DNA of 64,000 bases from Adiantum capillus-veneris (lineage: Eukaryota; Streptophyta; Polypodiopsida; Polypodiales; Pteridaceae), in NCBI GenBank assembly GCA_014529385.2, contig CM043942.1, positions 26,910,469-26,974,468 on the forward strand, in the 5' to 3' direction. A program made the position numbers and the translations under genes. The notes beneath the pieces are model-generated. The model was not told the DNA's origin, searched no databases, and worked only from the letters and a program-made list of their open reading frames with translations. This document shows positions 12,914 to 25,650 of the stretch, piece after piece (the stretch's first letter is position 1; each line of letters opens with the position of its first letter).

Positions 12914-13586
12914 TGTTGGGGGATTCCAACAAGGATTCCAATTTAATTCACAATTTATTTCATCATCCTTGTAATTCCAATCGATTGTGACATCTCTTCC
13001 AAAACCCTATCTGCTACCAGTATGTAATTTTGAAGCCAAAAATGTGATTTCTAATGCTATTGTGACAAATCTAGCTTTGGTACCATAAAACCCGGAGCCA
13101 AGGTATAAAAGGCAACATTGTAAGGTTTTTTGTACAATGATTATTATGAATGAATGAGTGGATGAAGTTTTCTCTATACGTTGTGTGTCTTCTCCTCTAT
13201 ATTGTGCATTTCAAGTTCTTGCACCACACCACATAATTGTCGAATCGCAATTTTGAGGGCACCATTGTGTTTGTCTCTTCAAGCTCAACGTGTGGATACC
13301 TACATTGCATGCGTCGTGTGATTATCTAGTATCAACTTCTGCAAATTTCCAAGTGACATTGCTCTCTATTTGAGTGTCATTTTTAGATTTTGTCAATCGC
13401 ACTAGGTTCTAGGTATTTAGGAGAACCTAATAGGCACGTATGAAATCCAAAAAGTCGACCTATATTTGGCTGCCAAGAGAAAACTGTGTTTTTCTCTCGG
13501 TGTCATATTGCAAGTGTGACAACTCAATTTTATCCTACATAATCTCATGAATCTGCCTATTAATTTTGGAGTCAATTGGAGTTGAT
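12914..13586 (+). repeat. 3' LTR of Gypsy-A, interrupted
   Basis: Begins TGTTGG after a purine-rich GATGGGGAAAG stretch that can serve as polypurine tract. It has a TATA box in the context AGGTATAAAAGGC, similar to the TATA context of the Gypsy-B LTR (AGGTATAAAAGCC). It is cut at 13586/13587 by the Copia-A LTR; the distal part is not seen in the window. Confidence 0.6.
13104..13110 (+). promoter_or_regulatory. TATA box in Gypsy-A LTR
   Basis: TATAAAA about 190 bp into the LTR, the expected U3 position for an RNA polymerase II start. Confidence 0.6.
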
Positions 13587-13808
13587 TGTTACCATATACA
13601 TATGGTAGTGATGCGTGTGAATACACTTAGGACCGTCGGGGCCCTCACTAGGAGGAATTTCCCCCCGTGCATTTTATATACGCCCATCACTCTAGGGCTA
13701 GCTGATCTTTCCATTGCACACTGAGTAATACTACTCTCTATTGTGTGCCTTGAGCTTCCTTCATCTTCTCCAAGCTATGTGCGTTTCCCTGCAACCCTAT
13801 TTCCAACC
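13587..13808 (+). repeat. 5' LTR of Copia-A
   Basis: 222 bp beginning TGTTACCATATACAT and ending CCAACC (ancestral CCAACA), close to the 227-bp Copia-D LTRs. A tRNA-iMet-type primer binding site, TGGTATTAGAAC, follows at 13811-13822. TATA-like TATATA is present in the same place as in Copia-D. Confidence 0.88.
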
Positions 13809-14016
13809 ATTGGTATTAGAACTGATTGCATCCTCTCGGGCTCCGTTGCCAGCATTGCTAGCATATACCTGCTCAATTTCTCATATTTTTGTGAGCTTTA
13901 GTGAGCTAGCAGGTCCCTTATGGTCTTCTATGGTTTGTGCTATATATCATGCATTGTTCTTGCTTTGTTTTCGCTCTTTTTGAGCAGTTTTCACATCAAG
14001 TGCAGGCATTCACCAC

Positions 14017-16702
14017 ATGATTGACAAAAACACATATGTGTTCAAGATGTTTGCTGATGACAACAGATTGGATGGGGACAATTACCCTATGTGGGCTTAC
14101 ATGATGCACTATGTCCTTGTATCAAAGGGTGCTTGGAATATTGTACAAGGCATTGATGTACGTCTCTGTTCTGTGGATACATGTGATGTTGAGAATGCTG
14201 CAAGTTTTGATGGCAGGATTGCTACTATTAGAATTGTTTTTCCTACAGTCGAGCAGGCTCATTGGGATGTAAGAGATGTGATGGCTCATACATAGATTGT
14301 GTTGTTTGTGAAGTGCACTATTACTCCTCACATTGTTAAACAAAATCTACAAAACAGGCTTGGGATATTCTGGCTGGTCTTTATGCAAGTCGCAATGAGG
14401 CTAAAATTGCATTGCTGCGTAAAGAACCAGAGTCAAAGATTATGCATGAGGAAGATGAAATGAACACTTTCATCACTGGTGTCAAGGATATAAATGAGCA
14501 ATGTAACTTTTAATGGCCTAGTAACTTGTGTGTAGCGGAAAATAGCATAGACATAGGGAGAATTTCATTAGGATAGATTCCTAATGAGCATAGCAAGGGT
14601 GCTTGGATGGAGAGAGCAACAAAAAGCATAACACCTAGTTAGATAGGCATGAACAATACTTCAAAAGAGAGAGAAATTAAGCTATTGACAACAGTTGAGG
14701 ACCAGATTTATATGGAGCCGCCCCCCCCTCCAAAAGGCTTTGTATTATAGGTTCCCCCCATCAAGGGAGACATTTTACAATACAATTCTTTGTGTTACTT
14801 CAATAACTAGCTAGTGCTATGAAGATGGAAGCTTCAAGCACTAGGTAAACACTTAAAAAACACAACATCAATTCCCTCACGGTCTCAGACCCAAGACCTC
14901 ACACATCTTCGAAGATTGTGAGAGCTAGCGGGGTATGAGAGTAGATTGAGAGGAAGAAGGAGTATTATTACTAGAAAGACGTTTATTTCCTCACCTAATC
15001 ACTCATAATAGCTTAACATAGCTTAGTAATTAGCATGGTAGAGGAGATGAGCATGCATTGAAGCTTGGCTCTTGGTTGGATTTGCATCACAAAGCCAAGA
15101 GTTGTTGGTGTAGGCCTCCCTTCTCACAATCTTGACGTAGGTGATGAGCTTTCCATTAAAGCTTGAGAAGGAGAGAGAGAGTCTTCTTGCTTCACAGATT
15201 GTGTGAGAGTGTGTGTGATAATGCCTTGACAAAATCAGCCCCCTCTTGCAAAATACTCATGCTAACACCCCATTGGACCATGCAAAGCTTAGCCAATGAA
15301 AAAGGGGAAGCATAAGTGATATCCTTGTGACATGTGTCCCCCTTTCCCCTTTTGTGAGAGATTTGGTAATTAATTAATGCATATAAACTCTCATTGGACC
15401 CCTTTGTCTTCTGGCCAATAGGAAGCAGGCAAGCCATGGGGCTACTGAATGCTCATTGGACCCCTTGGGAGACTGTCCAATAGTCTTCTAGAGAGCTTAA
15501 TTCCCATTGGTTATTTTATTAAGTGTTTTTTTAAGAATTAATCTAGATTTACTCTAGGCTAATTCTCATTGGTCCACCTATATGGCCTTCCAATAGGATT
15601 TGAGTGCACCTTGTGGGCAATTGGGTAGGGAGCTGGCATGTGTCCATTATGCCATTTGTGTAAGGGAAGCTTTGGAGTGTGTGTGTGTGTGTGTGTGTTC
15701 TCTCACCTTTTCTCTCTCTTCCCCTACCTTTAGGGCTCATCCCCTCCTATCTAGGGCCACTTGAAGACTTTTTGGTCATCACACAAGTATCCAATTCCAC
15801 TAAGCTTGAGTATTTGGACTTACCTTTGGAAGTCTTAATGGGATGAACCCTAAGGTCTTTGGAGCCCATTTTTGCACATTTCTCTTTTGCAGATGGCCCC
15901 CATTTGGATCCCTATTTTCCCTCCTTTGGATCCTTATTGTGGCCGGTCTGCCAGCTCAACCAATATTCTAGCTTTTTCTCCCTTGGTATTTCCCCATATT
16001 AAATGATCAATTTAACATGAGAAAATCATTTAGGAGAATTAGATATTAGTTATTATGACAAGCAACTTATTTTTGTAGGTGAAATCATTTTTGACAGTTT
16101 CCTTGTGCAGATTGTTCTTGATGCTTTGCCAGATTCGTACACGACTTTTGCTAATACTTGGAGACTTATAACCCAAGGAAATCCAAAAGTTGTCAAGTTT
16201 GATACATTATGTACATTGCTATTTCAAGAGCCACTTTCCAAAAAAAAAAAGGGCTAAACAACGTGCAATTGAACAGGCCTTTGTTGCTGCTCAAAGAAAA
16301 GGTGCTAACAACAATGTAGCCACTTCTCATGGTTCTTTTGCAAGTGGTAAATCACCTGTTCCTAATGCTTCTGTTGGTAAAAATTTGTCTGGGAATTCTG
16401 GTGAAAAGGGAAAAAAGAAGATGCATTGCCATTATTGTAAGGCTAATGATTACTTGATGAAGCAGTGTCCTAAGTTGAAGGCAAAAGAGGCTAAGAAGAA
16501 AGAAGCTGGTTCCACTAAAAATATAGCTATTTCTTCTGTGAGAGGAGATTGTGATGCTGTTGTTGATGTAGAATGGGCTTTTTGTGCAAAGTGCACTTAT
16601 GATCCTTCTGTCCATGATGCATGTATGTCAATTGCTACAAATTTTCATGTGTGGTACTTTGATAGTGGTGCTATAAAGCACATTACATCTCATCCCTCGT
16701 GA
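14017..16702 (+). pseudogene. Copia-A gag, split by a solo LTR
   Basis: Starts with the VFKMFADDNRLDGDNYPMW region (Copia gag, UBN2-like) at 14017 and runs to KDINEQ at 14499. It resumes at 16061 with LTYFCR-like remains of the ISAGEV segment and proceeds to a zinc knuckle, CHYCKANDYLMKQC (CCHC pattern C-x2-C-x4-Y-x4-C, with the His replaced by Tyr), and then to the protease start WYFDSGAIKHIT (~16650). Copia-D has an intact His in the knuckle. Stops at 14293 and elsewhere break the frame. Confidence 0.8.
14502..16060 (-). mobile_element. Solo LTR of the retro-L family inside Copia-A gag
   Basis: Begins TGTAAC and ends ATGACA. It is flanked by a perfect 5-bp target-site duplication AGCAA (14497-14501 and 16061-16065). 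Removing the insert and one copy of AGCAA restores alignment with Copia-D at 44012-44046. It aligns with the LTR at 49444-51330 (shared GGCATGAACAATACTT, CCCATCAAG.GAGAC, and the terminal AAATGATCA.TTTAA.ATGAGA block). Strand is given from the orientation of the retro-L copy with primer site and gag. It arose by LTR-LTR recombination. Confidence 0.88.
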
Positions 16703-18933
16703 CTTGTTTACCTCTCTTGAGGATGTCCCTCACGGGAATATAGTCACTTATGCAAACAATGCCTCTTATCCGATTAAGGGAGTGGGAAATATTGTGCTTA
16801 CTACTGCAAATGGCAGTTCTTTTACACTTGTTGATCCATTGTATGTACCTGGAATCAAGAAAAATCTTTTGTTTGTATCTGAACTTGCTAGACTTGGTCT
16901 TGTAGTCAAATTTGTGGATGACAGATGTACAGTACATGATCTTAGTTTTGGTGATGAAATTGTTTCATCTGGCAATTTATGTCGTGGGTTGTACAAGCTC
17001 ACTTTGAATGACAAGTGTGGGTATAATCTTGCAAATGCAGTTGTGGATTCAAAGGCTATTTCAGATGCAAAACTTTGGCATGCATGTTTTGGGCATCTGA
17101 ATTTAGCTAGTTTGCCGCGTTTACAGAAATATGATATGGTTACTTCTTTGCTGCCTCTTAAAGCACCTATCAAACATGTTTGTGAAGGTTGTATTTTGGG
17201 TAAGATGTAGTGCTCAAAGCTTCCAAAGGATGGTTCAGTTAGGGCTACATGCAGGTTGCAACTTTGCATAGTGATGTTTGTGGGCCCATGCAAAATCCAT
17301 TGTTAGGCAATTACCTTTACTTTGTGAATTTCGTTGATGGTTACTCTAGGCCTGCATGGGTGTATCCGCTTAAAGAGAAGTCCAAAGTGTTTATGTGCTT
17401 CAAACAATTTCTTGTTATGGCTGAAAATGTCTCGAAATTTACTACGGGCACCCTCCATTCAGATAGGGGGGGGGGGGGAGTATATGTCTCATGAAAATTA
17501 ATGTATTTCTGGCTAGTCATGGGATAAAACACCAATGTACAGTGCCGTATACACCTCGACAAAATGGTTTTGTTGAGAGGAAAAACAAGTCGCTTACGAA
17601 ACTGGCATGATATATGGTCATCAAAAGTCAAGCTTTGTTGCATTTGTTTTGGCTTGAGGCTATCATGTGTGCCACTTATGTACTTAACAGGTGTCCTACA
17701 AAATCTTTGTGGTCTATGACTCCATACAAAGCATGGCATGATAGGAAGCCTTCTATTGAACACATGCGTGTTTTTGGTTGTTTGGCTCATGCTTTGGTGC
17801 CACAAATGCAACGCAAAGGATTGGATGATAAGGCTATCAAATGTATTTTTGCTGGTTATAGTGCTGAAAGCAAAGGTTATAGGTTGTACCATTCGCAAAC
17901 AAACTGTATCTTGGTTTCCCGGGATGTTCTGTTTGTGGAAGATTCTCTTCAGTCTTAAGTGTCATGTACTAGAGACAGTAATGTAAGCTCACATGACATT
18001 TATGATGTTTGTCACCTCTTTTTATTGGTGGAATTTCTAATGTAAATTCAAATGAAGAAAATGTATAGCCTATGGGGGTTTCTAAAAATGTTACATATCA
18101 GTCTATTATTGATGTAGATGTACATGCTATCCTTGATGAGGAAAGGGTTGAGAATAAGTAGGATAGAGGTATGCCAAAATGGATGGTGCATATTTTGCAT
18201 GACAATAAATTGGATGCACCTTTGTCTAGTTGTCCTTGTTCAAGTTCTTGCCATGCATCTTACGCATCAAATTGTTATGTTTTGGTTGTGTCTAGCTTAT
18301 GTGATGTTGAGGAACCTTTATCTTTTGATGAAGCACAAAACTCAAAAAATTGGATGGCTACCATGCAATCAAAATATGATGCACTTATAGAAAATGACAC
18401 ATGGACTTTATGTGATTTATCTCCTAGCAAAAAGGCCATTTGTACAAAGCGGGCATACAAGTTGAAACGTAAGCCAAATGGTGAGATTGATCACTATAAG
18501 ACTCGACTTGTTGTAAAGGGTTATGCACAACAAAAAGGCATAGACTATGAAGAGACTTTTTCTCCCACTTGTCGTATGACTACTGTGAGTTTTCTATGTG
18601 CATTGGCAGCTCATTTTGGTTGGGATGAAAATCAGTCAGACATTGTTACTCCTTTTTGAATGGTGACATATTTGAGGAAGTTTATATAATGTAGCCTCAC
18701 GGTTTTGTCAAGAAAGGACAAGAGGATAAAGTGTGCAGATATAAGAAAGATTTGTATAGGTTGAAGCAATCTCCTCATGCTTCGTATGAGAAAGCTGATA
18801 GTCATTTGATCAAATGAGGCTTTCGTAACAGTCCAACAGGAAGCACATTGTATGTAAAGTGTGAGGGTGATGTACTTCACATTATCATTCTCTATGTGGA
18901 TGATTTGTTGATCACTAGAACAAATGAGACCAT
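16620..18933 (+). pseudogene. Copia-A pol (protease, integrase, partial RT)
   Basis: In order: protease DSGA (16665); GAG pre-integrase LWHACFGHLNLAS (~17074); zinc ligands CEGCILGK; integrase core HSDVCGP (~17270), LHSDRGG (~17455) with frame loss at a G-run; VERKNKS (third acidic residue, ~17572); RT with NWMATMQSKYDALIENDTW, VKGYAQQKGIDYEETFSP and LYVDDLLIT (~18892). At least one frameshift and several stops. The expected TAFLNGD block is broken at 18650-18665. It is noncoding today. Confidence 0.85.
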
Positions 18934-18949
18934 TGTGGAAAATGATCCA

Positions 18950-19821
18950 AGATCTCCTAAGTGTGGAGATAGCAACACAACCACCCAACCAATGACATCA
19001 GAAACCATGATCATGGCATACTTGGTATCATTGCAAGAGACCGTAAACAAACAAGGCGAAGACTGACGAGCACTTGCAATGGAGAATGGCCCACTAAGGG
19101 TACTTGTGGTTGAGAATGAGAATCTCAAGAGGACACTTGAGATGCAAACAACAGATTTGATGCAACTTGAAGAGGAAGTCAAGGAATGTAAACACTCTCT
19201 TGTGGACTTGAATGCTTTGAAGGAGTGGATGAGCAAAGTAGAGCCTGACCATGTATTGAAAGAGGAGAAATTTGACACCATGAGCCGCGATGTATGTGAC
19301 ATGAAAAATGTATGCACAAACAAGTCTTGCGCTGATGTATGTGGTAGCAATGTGGTTTCTAATTCCTCACTCATGCAAGATATAGCTCAAACAAAGAATG
19401 TTTGAATGTGGATGTGGAGGAGTTGAAGGAACGGGAGCGACGTACCAAGAACATTGTTATTCATGGAATTCCAAAAGAGAAGCTAGAGACACCTCCTGCT
19501 CTTGCCATTGTTATTGAAGATTTATTCAAAACCCACTTTGGCATGTCCGGAGTTATGGTCTATGGAGCACATAGAGTGGGGAAGCAAGGAGCTCCTCGCT
19601 CGGGAGAACGGCCAATTGTATGCACCATGCCGGATGAGACCAAGCGAAAGATTATACTTGATAGTAGTTGGATATATTTGAGGGAAATAAAATGTTTTGT
19701 ATGTGAAGATCGCACTATTAAGCAACAAAATATGCTATATGAGGAAAAGAATAAGAAAAACAAGGAGATCTCTCATGAAGAAAATGTGCCCAAGGAGGAG
19801 GCAAGTCCCTCGAGCAAATAG
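18950..19821 (+). pseudogene. LINE ORF1 protein, frameshifted
   Basis: Two overlapping frames. The first (to 19405) holds a coiled coil: ENENLKRTLEMQTTDLMQLEEEV, listed here as 19116-19185 of the window. The second (19402-19821) holds RTKNIVIHGIPKEK, AHRVGK, RPIVCTMPDETKRKIIL and YLREIKCFVCEDRTIKQQ, the pattern of the RRM-like nucleic-acid-binding core of L1-type ORF1 proteins (R-x-x-N-hydrophobic-hydrophobic-HG(I/V)P). A frameshift near 19402 and a stop at 19064 disrupt it. It would bind the element RNA. Confidence 0.7.
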
Positions 19822-19827
19822 GGATGC

Positions 19828-20930
19828 GTGACCTATGAGACCGAGTTACAATTGAAAATATGCTTTTGGAATTGTAATGGATACCCATGGAATGTGGGGG
19901 TTGGCATTGATGAACTAACAAGCAAAGCCGATGTTGTACTTCTTGTTGAAACTTGGGAGCATGATACACAAAGGATTAACGGCTTGGAGAATTACAATGT
20001 AAATTCATTGATTGGTCAAAGAATCTTAAGCAACGAAGAGGACAAGGATGGGTAGCATGTATGGTTAAAAAAGGATTGGAAGATTTTGTATCTATTGTGA
20101 AAGATGACAAGTACAAATATTATGTGTGGCTCAAAATTATGACACCAAAAAGAGCGCCCATTTTTGTAGCCAGTTGCTACATTCCTCATCATGATTCTCC
20201 CTTTTATGCTTGCATGGATAGAGATCAACCATTTTTTGATTTAGAAGAGGACATTGCTTATTTCAAAGGTGAAGGTGATATTATTGTATTTGGGGATATG
20301 AATGCTTGCACAAAAACATTGCAATATGATACTCAACAATTTGATATGCCATACATTTCAAGGGAGTTGGAGGAAGTTCACTTGTATGATCGTTCTTCAA
20401 TGGATGAGAAAAAGCCGGACCACTATGAAAAGCTACTTTTACACATGTGTAATAGCACGGGTGTGCTCATTGCCAATGGTGTATCTTTGTGGAGCGAAAC
20501 CAATGGATTTACATGTAGGAGACATAATGGGGATAGTGTGATTGACTATATGCTACTCTCCGAAGCCATCATGTATCGCATAAAGTGTTTTATGTTTGGC
20601 CAATGGACCCCAAAATCCAACCATCACACCTTATGTATTGACCTTTCATGTGGAGAAGCAACTAAGCATGATAATCTCAGCCAAAGGAAAAAGAAATTAA
20701 CACTATGTATGGATTTCAAACAGGCACCAATGTACAATGAAATGGTTGAGCAAAAATTATGGATGAAGAAGCTTCAATATGATGCACCATTGGAAACTAA
20801 ATGGGAAGCTTTCAAGAAAGTTATTTGCTCTTGTGCCAAAGAATGCTTTGCTATAAAGCATCTCCATGGTATCAACAAAGATAGATCACGCAAAAGGTGG
20901 TTTGATAAAGAATGTCAAGATGCTTGAAAG
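19828..20930 (+). pseudogene. LINE ORF2 endonuclease domain
   Basis: EEP-fold endonuclease that nicks target DNA for target-primed reverse transcription. Visible motifs: FWNCNG (Asn ligand, ~19867), LLVETW (Glu, ~19942), ASCYIPHH (~20173), VFGDMNAC (Asp/Asn, ~20287), and TPKSNHHTL (the SDH motif altered to SNH, ~20608). The frame is broken by a stop at 20053 between LSNEEDKDG and MVKKGLEDF and by another at 20925. The Asp-to-Asn change in SDH would remove a catalytic residue. Confidence 0.8.
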
Positions 20931-20933
20931 TCC

Positions 20934-23060
20934 TTGATAAAGCTTGATGCAACTATGGACAAAGACAACTATCAAAGTCATTTGCATACATACAAGGCAT
21001 TGATTCAAAAGAAGAGAAGAATATGGAAAGTAAAGCAACAACTTTTTCAAGTCCAAGAAAAGGCACATGCATGTGGAAGATTTTGGAGAAACTTGAGGGA
21101 CAAGCGGGTTGATAATTTTGGTAACTTGAGTCTTGTGGATATGTACATACATTGTAGGCAATTATATGAGCAAGCAAATGCTAAAAAAATACCATTTTAT
21201 GGTTCACTCCCATGTATGCCCTCTTTTTTTACTATTGAGGATGTATGTGGTGGGCTTGAAAAGTTGGCCACTAGAGATCTTCAAGGTATCAAGCCAGAGA
21301 TGATCAAATGGATGGGAGATTTTACCCATGAATGGATGTGTGATATGTTCAACCTTGCACTTCAACATGGTATGCCTTTTGATTGGAGTACTAATTGGGT
21401 TAATTTGGGTTAAGCCTTTGCGCAAAGGAGGGGATGTAAAGAATGTAAACAACTACCGGACTATAATTATTGGGTCTCTTATGGAAAAGTTGTTTGGATG
21501 CATAATGGAGATGAAATTGAGTGATTGGGCTGAAGATAATGACAAGCGTGCAAAGGGGCAAGCGGGTTTTTGTCGATTCCATAACACCATTGATCATCTT
21601 GTCACTCTTCGTGTTCTCATGGAGAAAAGTCGGTTGAAAGGCAAGAGATTGTATTGTTGTCTTGTGGACTTTAAGAAAGCCTTTGATATGATTCCACGTA
21701 AAAATTTGTGGAGAAGGATGGAAGAACTCCAAGTGCCAAGTGAGTTTATGCTTGCGGTTTCTCGAATCTATGAGAAGGTGATTTGTCAATTGTGCATGGG
21801 AAGAGAAATTTCAGAAATTTTTGTAAGCACTATTGGGGTTAAACAAGGATGTCCGTTGTCACCAACTCTCTTTGGTCTATGCATCAATCAATTGGAACAA
21901 ATGGTACTTGACTTTATGCAAGAATAAGGCATTGAAGAGGTCACTATTTGCAATGTGGTAATCATGCTTTTGTTGTATGCGAATGATGTAGAGCTTCTAG
22001 CACACACTTTAGAAAATGCACAAAAGCTTATGGTTGTTCTTGAGAACTTTTGCTTGCATAGTGGGCTGATTGTGAACGAATCCAAGACAAAGGTTATGCT
22101 TGTGAAAACCAACCATAAGGAGAAGCCATGAATTGTGTACAACAATGAGACACTTGAAGTGGTTGAGAGCTTTAAGTACCTTGGCCTTGAGGTTCCGTCC
22201 AATCACAAGTGGCATGAATGTGCTATGTGTTGTTTGAAAGTGGGAAAGAGGGCATTTTATGCCTTTGAGAACATGCGTAATGCGGGAAACATCAAGTGTT
22301 GGGTTCTCAAGAAGTATTTTTTGATGCATTGGTGACACCGGTTCTTCTTTATGGAGTTGAAGTGTGGGGTGGGAGCATCTCAAAGTCTACTTGGAAAGAG
22401 TTTGAGAATGTCCAAAAGAATTTTCTTACAAACTTTCTCCAAGTGAAGACACAAACACCATATATGCTCCTACTTCTTGAGTTGAGATGTCTTCCAATTG
22501 AGGTTATGGGCATGGAAAGGGTTGTGGAGTACATGATAAAGATGCGTCAAAACCCCTCACATCGACTTCCTACAATTGCATGGGAAGCAAGCAAAAAAGT
22601 TCAAAAGACGCATAAAAGCAAGATCTTTAGCAGAGGATGGATGCAAGATATAAAGAAGTGGTTTGGGAGATGGGATGCATTACACTTGCTACATGATGCT
22701 TGAATTGACTCCCAAGTGAATGAAGCTTTTCTACAACGCCAATGTATTACGGCTTGGGAGAAATCCGGTGGGTCACGCTTCATACATTACACCACCCATA
22801 TTGCCCCCAACTACAAAACCATGTTCTTCGCTGAAAGAGGAAACCGTACTCACACTTACATGCTTGAGCCTATCCCCTTGTCGGTGATACACACAATTGC
22901 AACCATTCAGCTTAGCTCCCATTTCCTTCGATGTGAGATAGGGCGTTGGGGCAATGGAGAAGAGTCAAATCGATTGTGCACATTATGCTCACTGCAAGTT
23001 CGAGAGTTTGAGTACCACACACTACTAGAATGCTCAACTTTTGGTCACATCCGAACTTGA
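20934..23060 (+). pseudogene. LINE ORF2 reverse transcriptase and C-terminal domain
   Basis: RT motifs in order: GDVKNVNNYRTI (21432-), KRAKGQAGFCRFHNTIDHL (21543-), CLVDFKKAFDMIPR (motif A, 21658-), GVKQGCPLSPTLFGL (21835-), then LLLYANDVELLA (21969-) where the YADD catalytic box has become YAND. Downstream are ESFKYLGLEV, VLLYGVEVWGG and a CTLC-x9-H-x4-C zinc-like motif (~22978-23035). Stops at 21411, 21925, 22129, 22333 and 22701 break it into pieces. The YAND change and the stops make it inactive. Confidence 0.85.
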
Positions 23061-23265
23061 TTCTCTCACATTTTCAGCCATAGCTTAGACCTACACACTT
23101 TCCTCTCCCAAGCAAAGTGTGGGCTCTCCATTGTGACTCTCATCACCACAATTTTGGAGCATCAAGAGTCACTCATCAGCCATACACATACTACATCACA
23201 TGTAACTTTGGTCCCATAGGTCATATTTGACCTTCAAGGACGATAATAAAATCTATCTATCTATA

Positions 23266-24409
<1,144 letters not shown>

Positions 24410-24780
24410 AAGAATCCAATGTTGTAATGGGGTGATTCTCCAAGCTCCAGCAAATCTACGAAGGTCATCAAGCGCATCTTCCAGAGAATCACGAGTTAAG
24501 CGATGGTTTTTTGGGAAGAGAGCCACCAAGGATGTCTGCTCGAGCATGGTTAGAGCAAAAGGAGATGTGTGATGGAATTTTTCCCTAGGGATGAAGAGAT
24601 TCTCTCTATGGTACCAGTTACCATATTGGCCTAGCAGACTCATGATCAATCACTTGCTCCATCCAATGCACATATTCAAGAATGTGGGTAATCTGCTGTG
24701 GGATCATCTCATTAGCAAGAAAGATATTTTGGGAGCCAGAAGTGACCTTAGAAATGTGGATCGTATGGAGAAATACTAGC
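24410..24780 (+). pseudogene. CACTA-1 TNP2 transposase fragment
   Basis: Translation across frames shows AHLPENHELSDGFLG (the RYLP.NH..R..F.G block after the TNP2 zinc motif) and FSLWYQLPYWPSRL / PMHIFKNVGNLLWDHLI (24600-24710), the LPYW..LL..H..D.MH..KNV signature of Transposase_21. Frameshifts near 24590 and a stop at 24777. It matches CACTA-2 at 28480-28600 in motif but not closely in DNA, so these are different subfamilies. Confidence 0.8.
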
Positions 24781-24879
24781 CATAGACAACACCCGATGGA
24801 TCGATAAAACTCCCTAAAGCACCATGGATTTTGACAAGAGGCCAAGAACGCAAAGTAAAAGAGATGATTTGATCCGTGC

Positions 24880-25650
24880 GCACGGCCACTGGCGTAATGC
24901 ACTCGCTCCAAACATGTTTCACTAAAGAAGGAAGTTTACTGGTTTGAAGTTACACGATTGGCAATAATGTGTTAGGTATGTTTGAAGTGGAGTAGATTAT
25001 AGTGGGATTTGTGTAGCATATCTGTGTGTGGACTTTAATATCATTGCTAGACGTGTTTTGTAGTTTATTTTACCGGTGGCCATTGAGGGTTGTTTGTCTC
25101 CTGGTGTTCGTACCACGATCTACAAACTTGCAAAGTTGGTGCAATGGATCAAAAGGAGATTCATGTAGGTTCCATACCATACATCAAACTAAATGCTGTG
25201 GAGGTTGTATGAATGTTTGAGAAACACTTTCCTACTACCATGCTAACCATTCAAGTGCATCTTCTTGTTCACATAGTTGATGAGGTGGAAATAGCATGCA
25301 CACTGCATTCTAGATGGATGTTCTTTCTAGAACGTTTCATGAAAATTCTCAAGGGATATGTATGTCAGAAGGCACATCCAAAGGGTAGCATGGCAGAGGG
25401 TATCAGAGTCCCTAGTTTACATTGGAGAGTGGCTAGACGGATTTGTTTGTGCTCGAGACACGCTATGGCGAACCATAGATGATGAGCGCATATCTGGGAT
25501 TGTCATGTGCAATCTCGGTGTTGAAAAGAAAATGATAGAAGATCTAGAGACTAAAATCAATCAATTTTGCATGCTTTATAATCCAATGATGCAAAAGTGG
25601 ATTTCACAATACGAGGATGCAAAGCAAGAGCGACAAAGGGCATGAATCGT
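24880..25650 (+). pseudogene. CACTA-1 DUF4218 region
   Basis: Start shows FTGLKLHDW (family TGMKSHD) and LPVAIEGCLSPGVRTT (family LPVAIR). The central part 25213-25400 carries FEKHFPTTMLTIQVHLLVHIVDEVE and RWMFFLERFMKILKGYV with KAHPKGSMAEG, the diagnostic (H)L(V/T)HLV.E and RWMY..ER.L..LK.YV.N.A.PEGSIAE motifs. DUF4218 is usually fused to or adjacent to TNP2 in plant CACTA elements. Frame changes near 25210 and 25400; the tail QFCMLYNPMMQKWISQYE (25561-25614) runs in the second frame. Confidence 0.82.

Larger units (their letters stand above)
13587..18933 (+). mobile_element. Copia-A, decayed Ty1/Copia element of the Copia-D family
   Basis: The 5' LTR, leader, gag, protease, integrase and the start of RT align along their whole length with intact Copia-D (42955-48132), with many stops, frameshifts and an expanded G-run at 17466-17479. 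A 1559-bp solo LTR interrupts gag (14502-16060). The element ends abruptly after the YVDD motif at ~18933, where LINE sequence begins, so the RT C-terminus, RNase H and 3' LTR are missing. Its differences from Copia-D are rich in C-to-T and G-to-A changes. Confidence 0.88.
18934..23265 (+). mobile_element. Non-LTR retrotransposon (LINE), inactive
   Basis: Two-ORF layout: ORF1 with coiled coil and RRM-like core; ORF2 with apurinic-type endonuclease, reverse transcriptase and a C-terminal Cys/His motif. The 3' end (~23238-23265) reads ATAATAAAATCTATCTATCTAT, a short tandem tail of the kind that ends many plant LINEs. The 5' edge is the break with Copia-A at ~18934; no 5' target duplication was found. 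Several stops and frameshifts. Confidence 0.85.

Noticed and set aside
16766-17898. Minus-strand frames of 175 and 185 codons inside Copia-A
   Set aside because: They mirror integrase coding sequence of the plus strand, and the same shadows appear in Copia-D.
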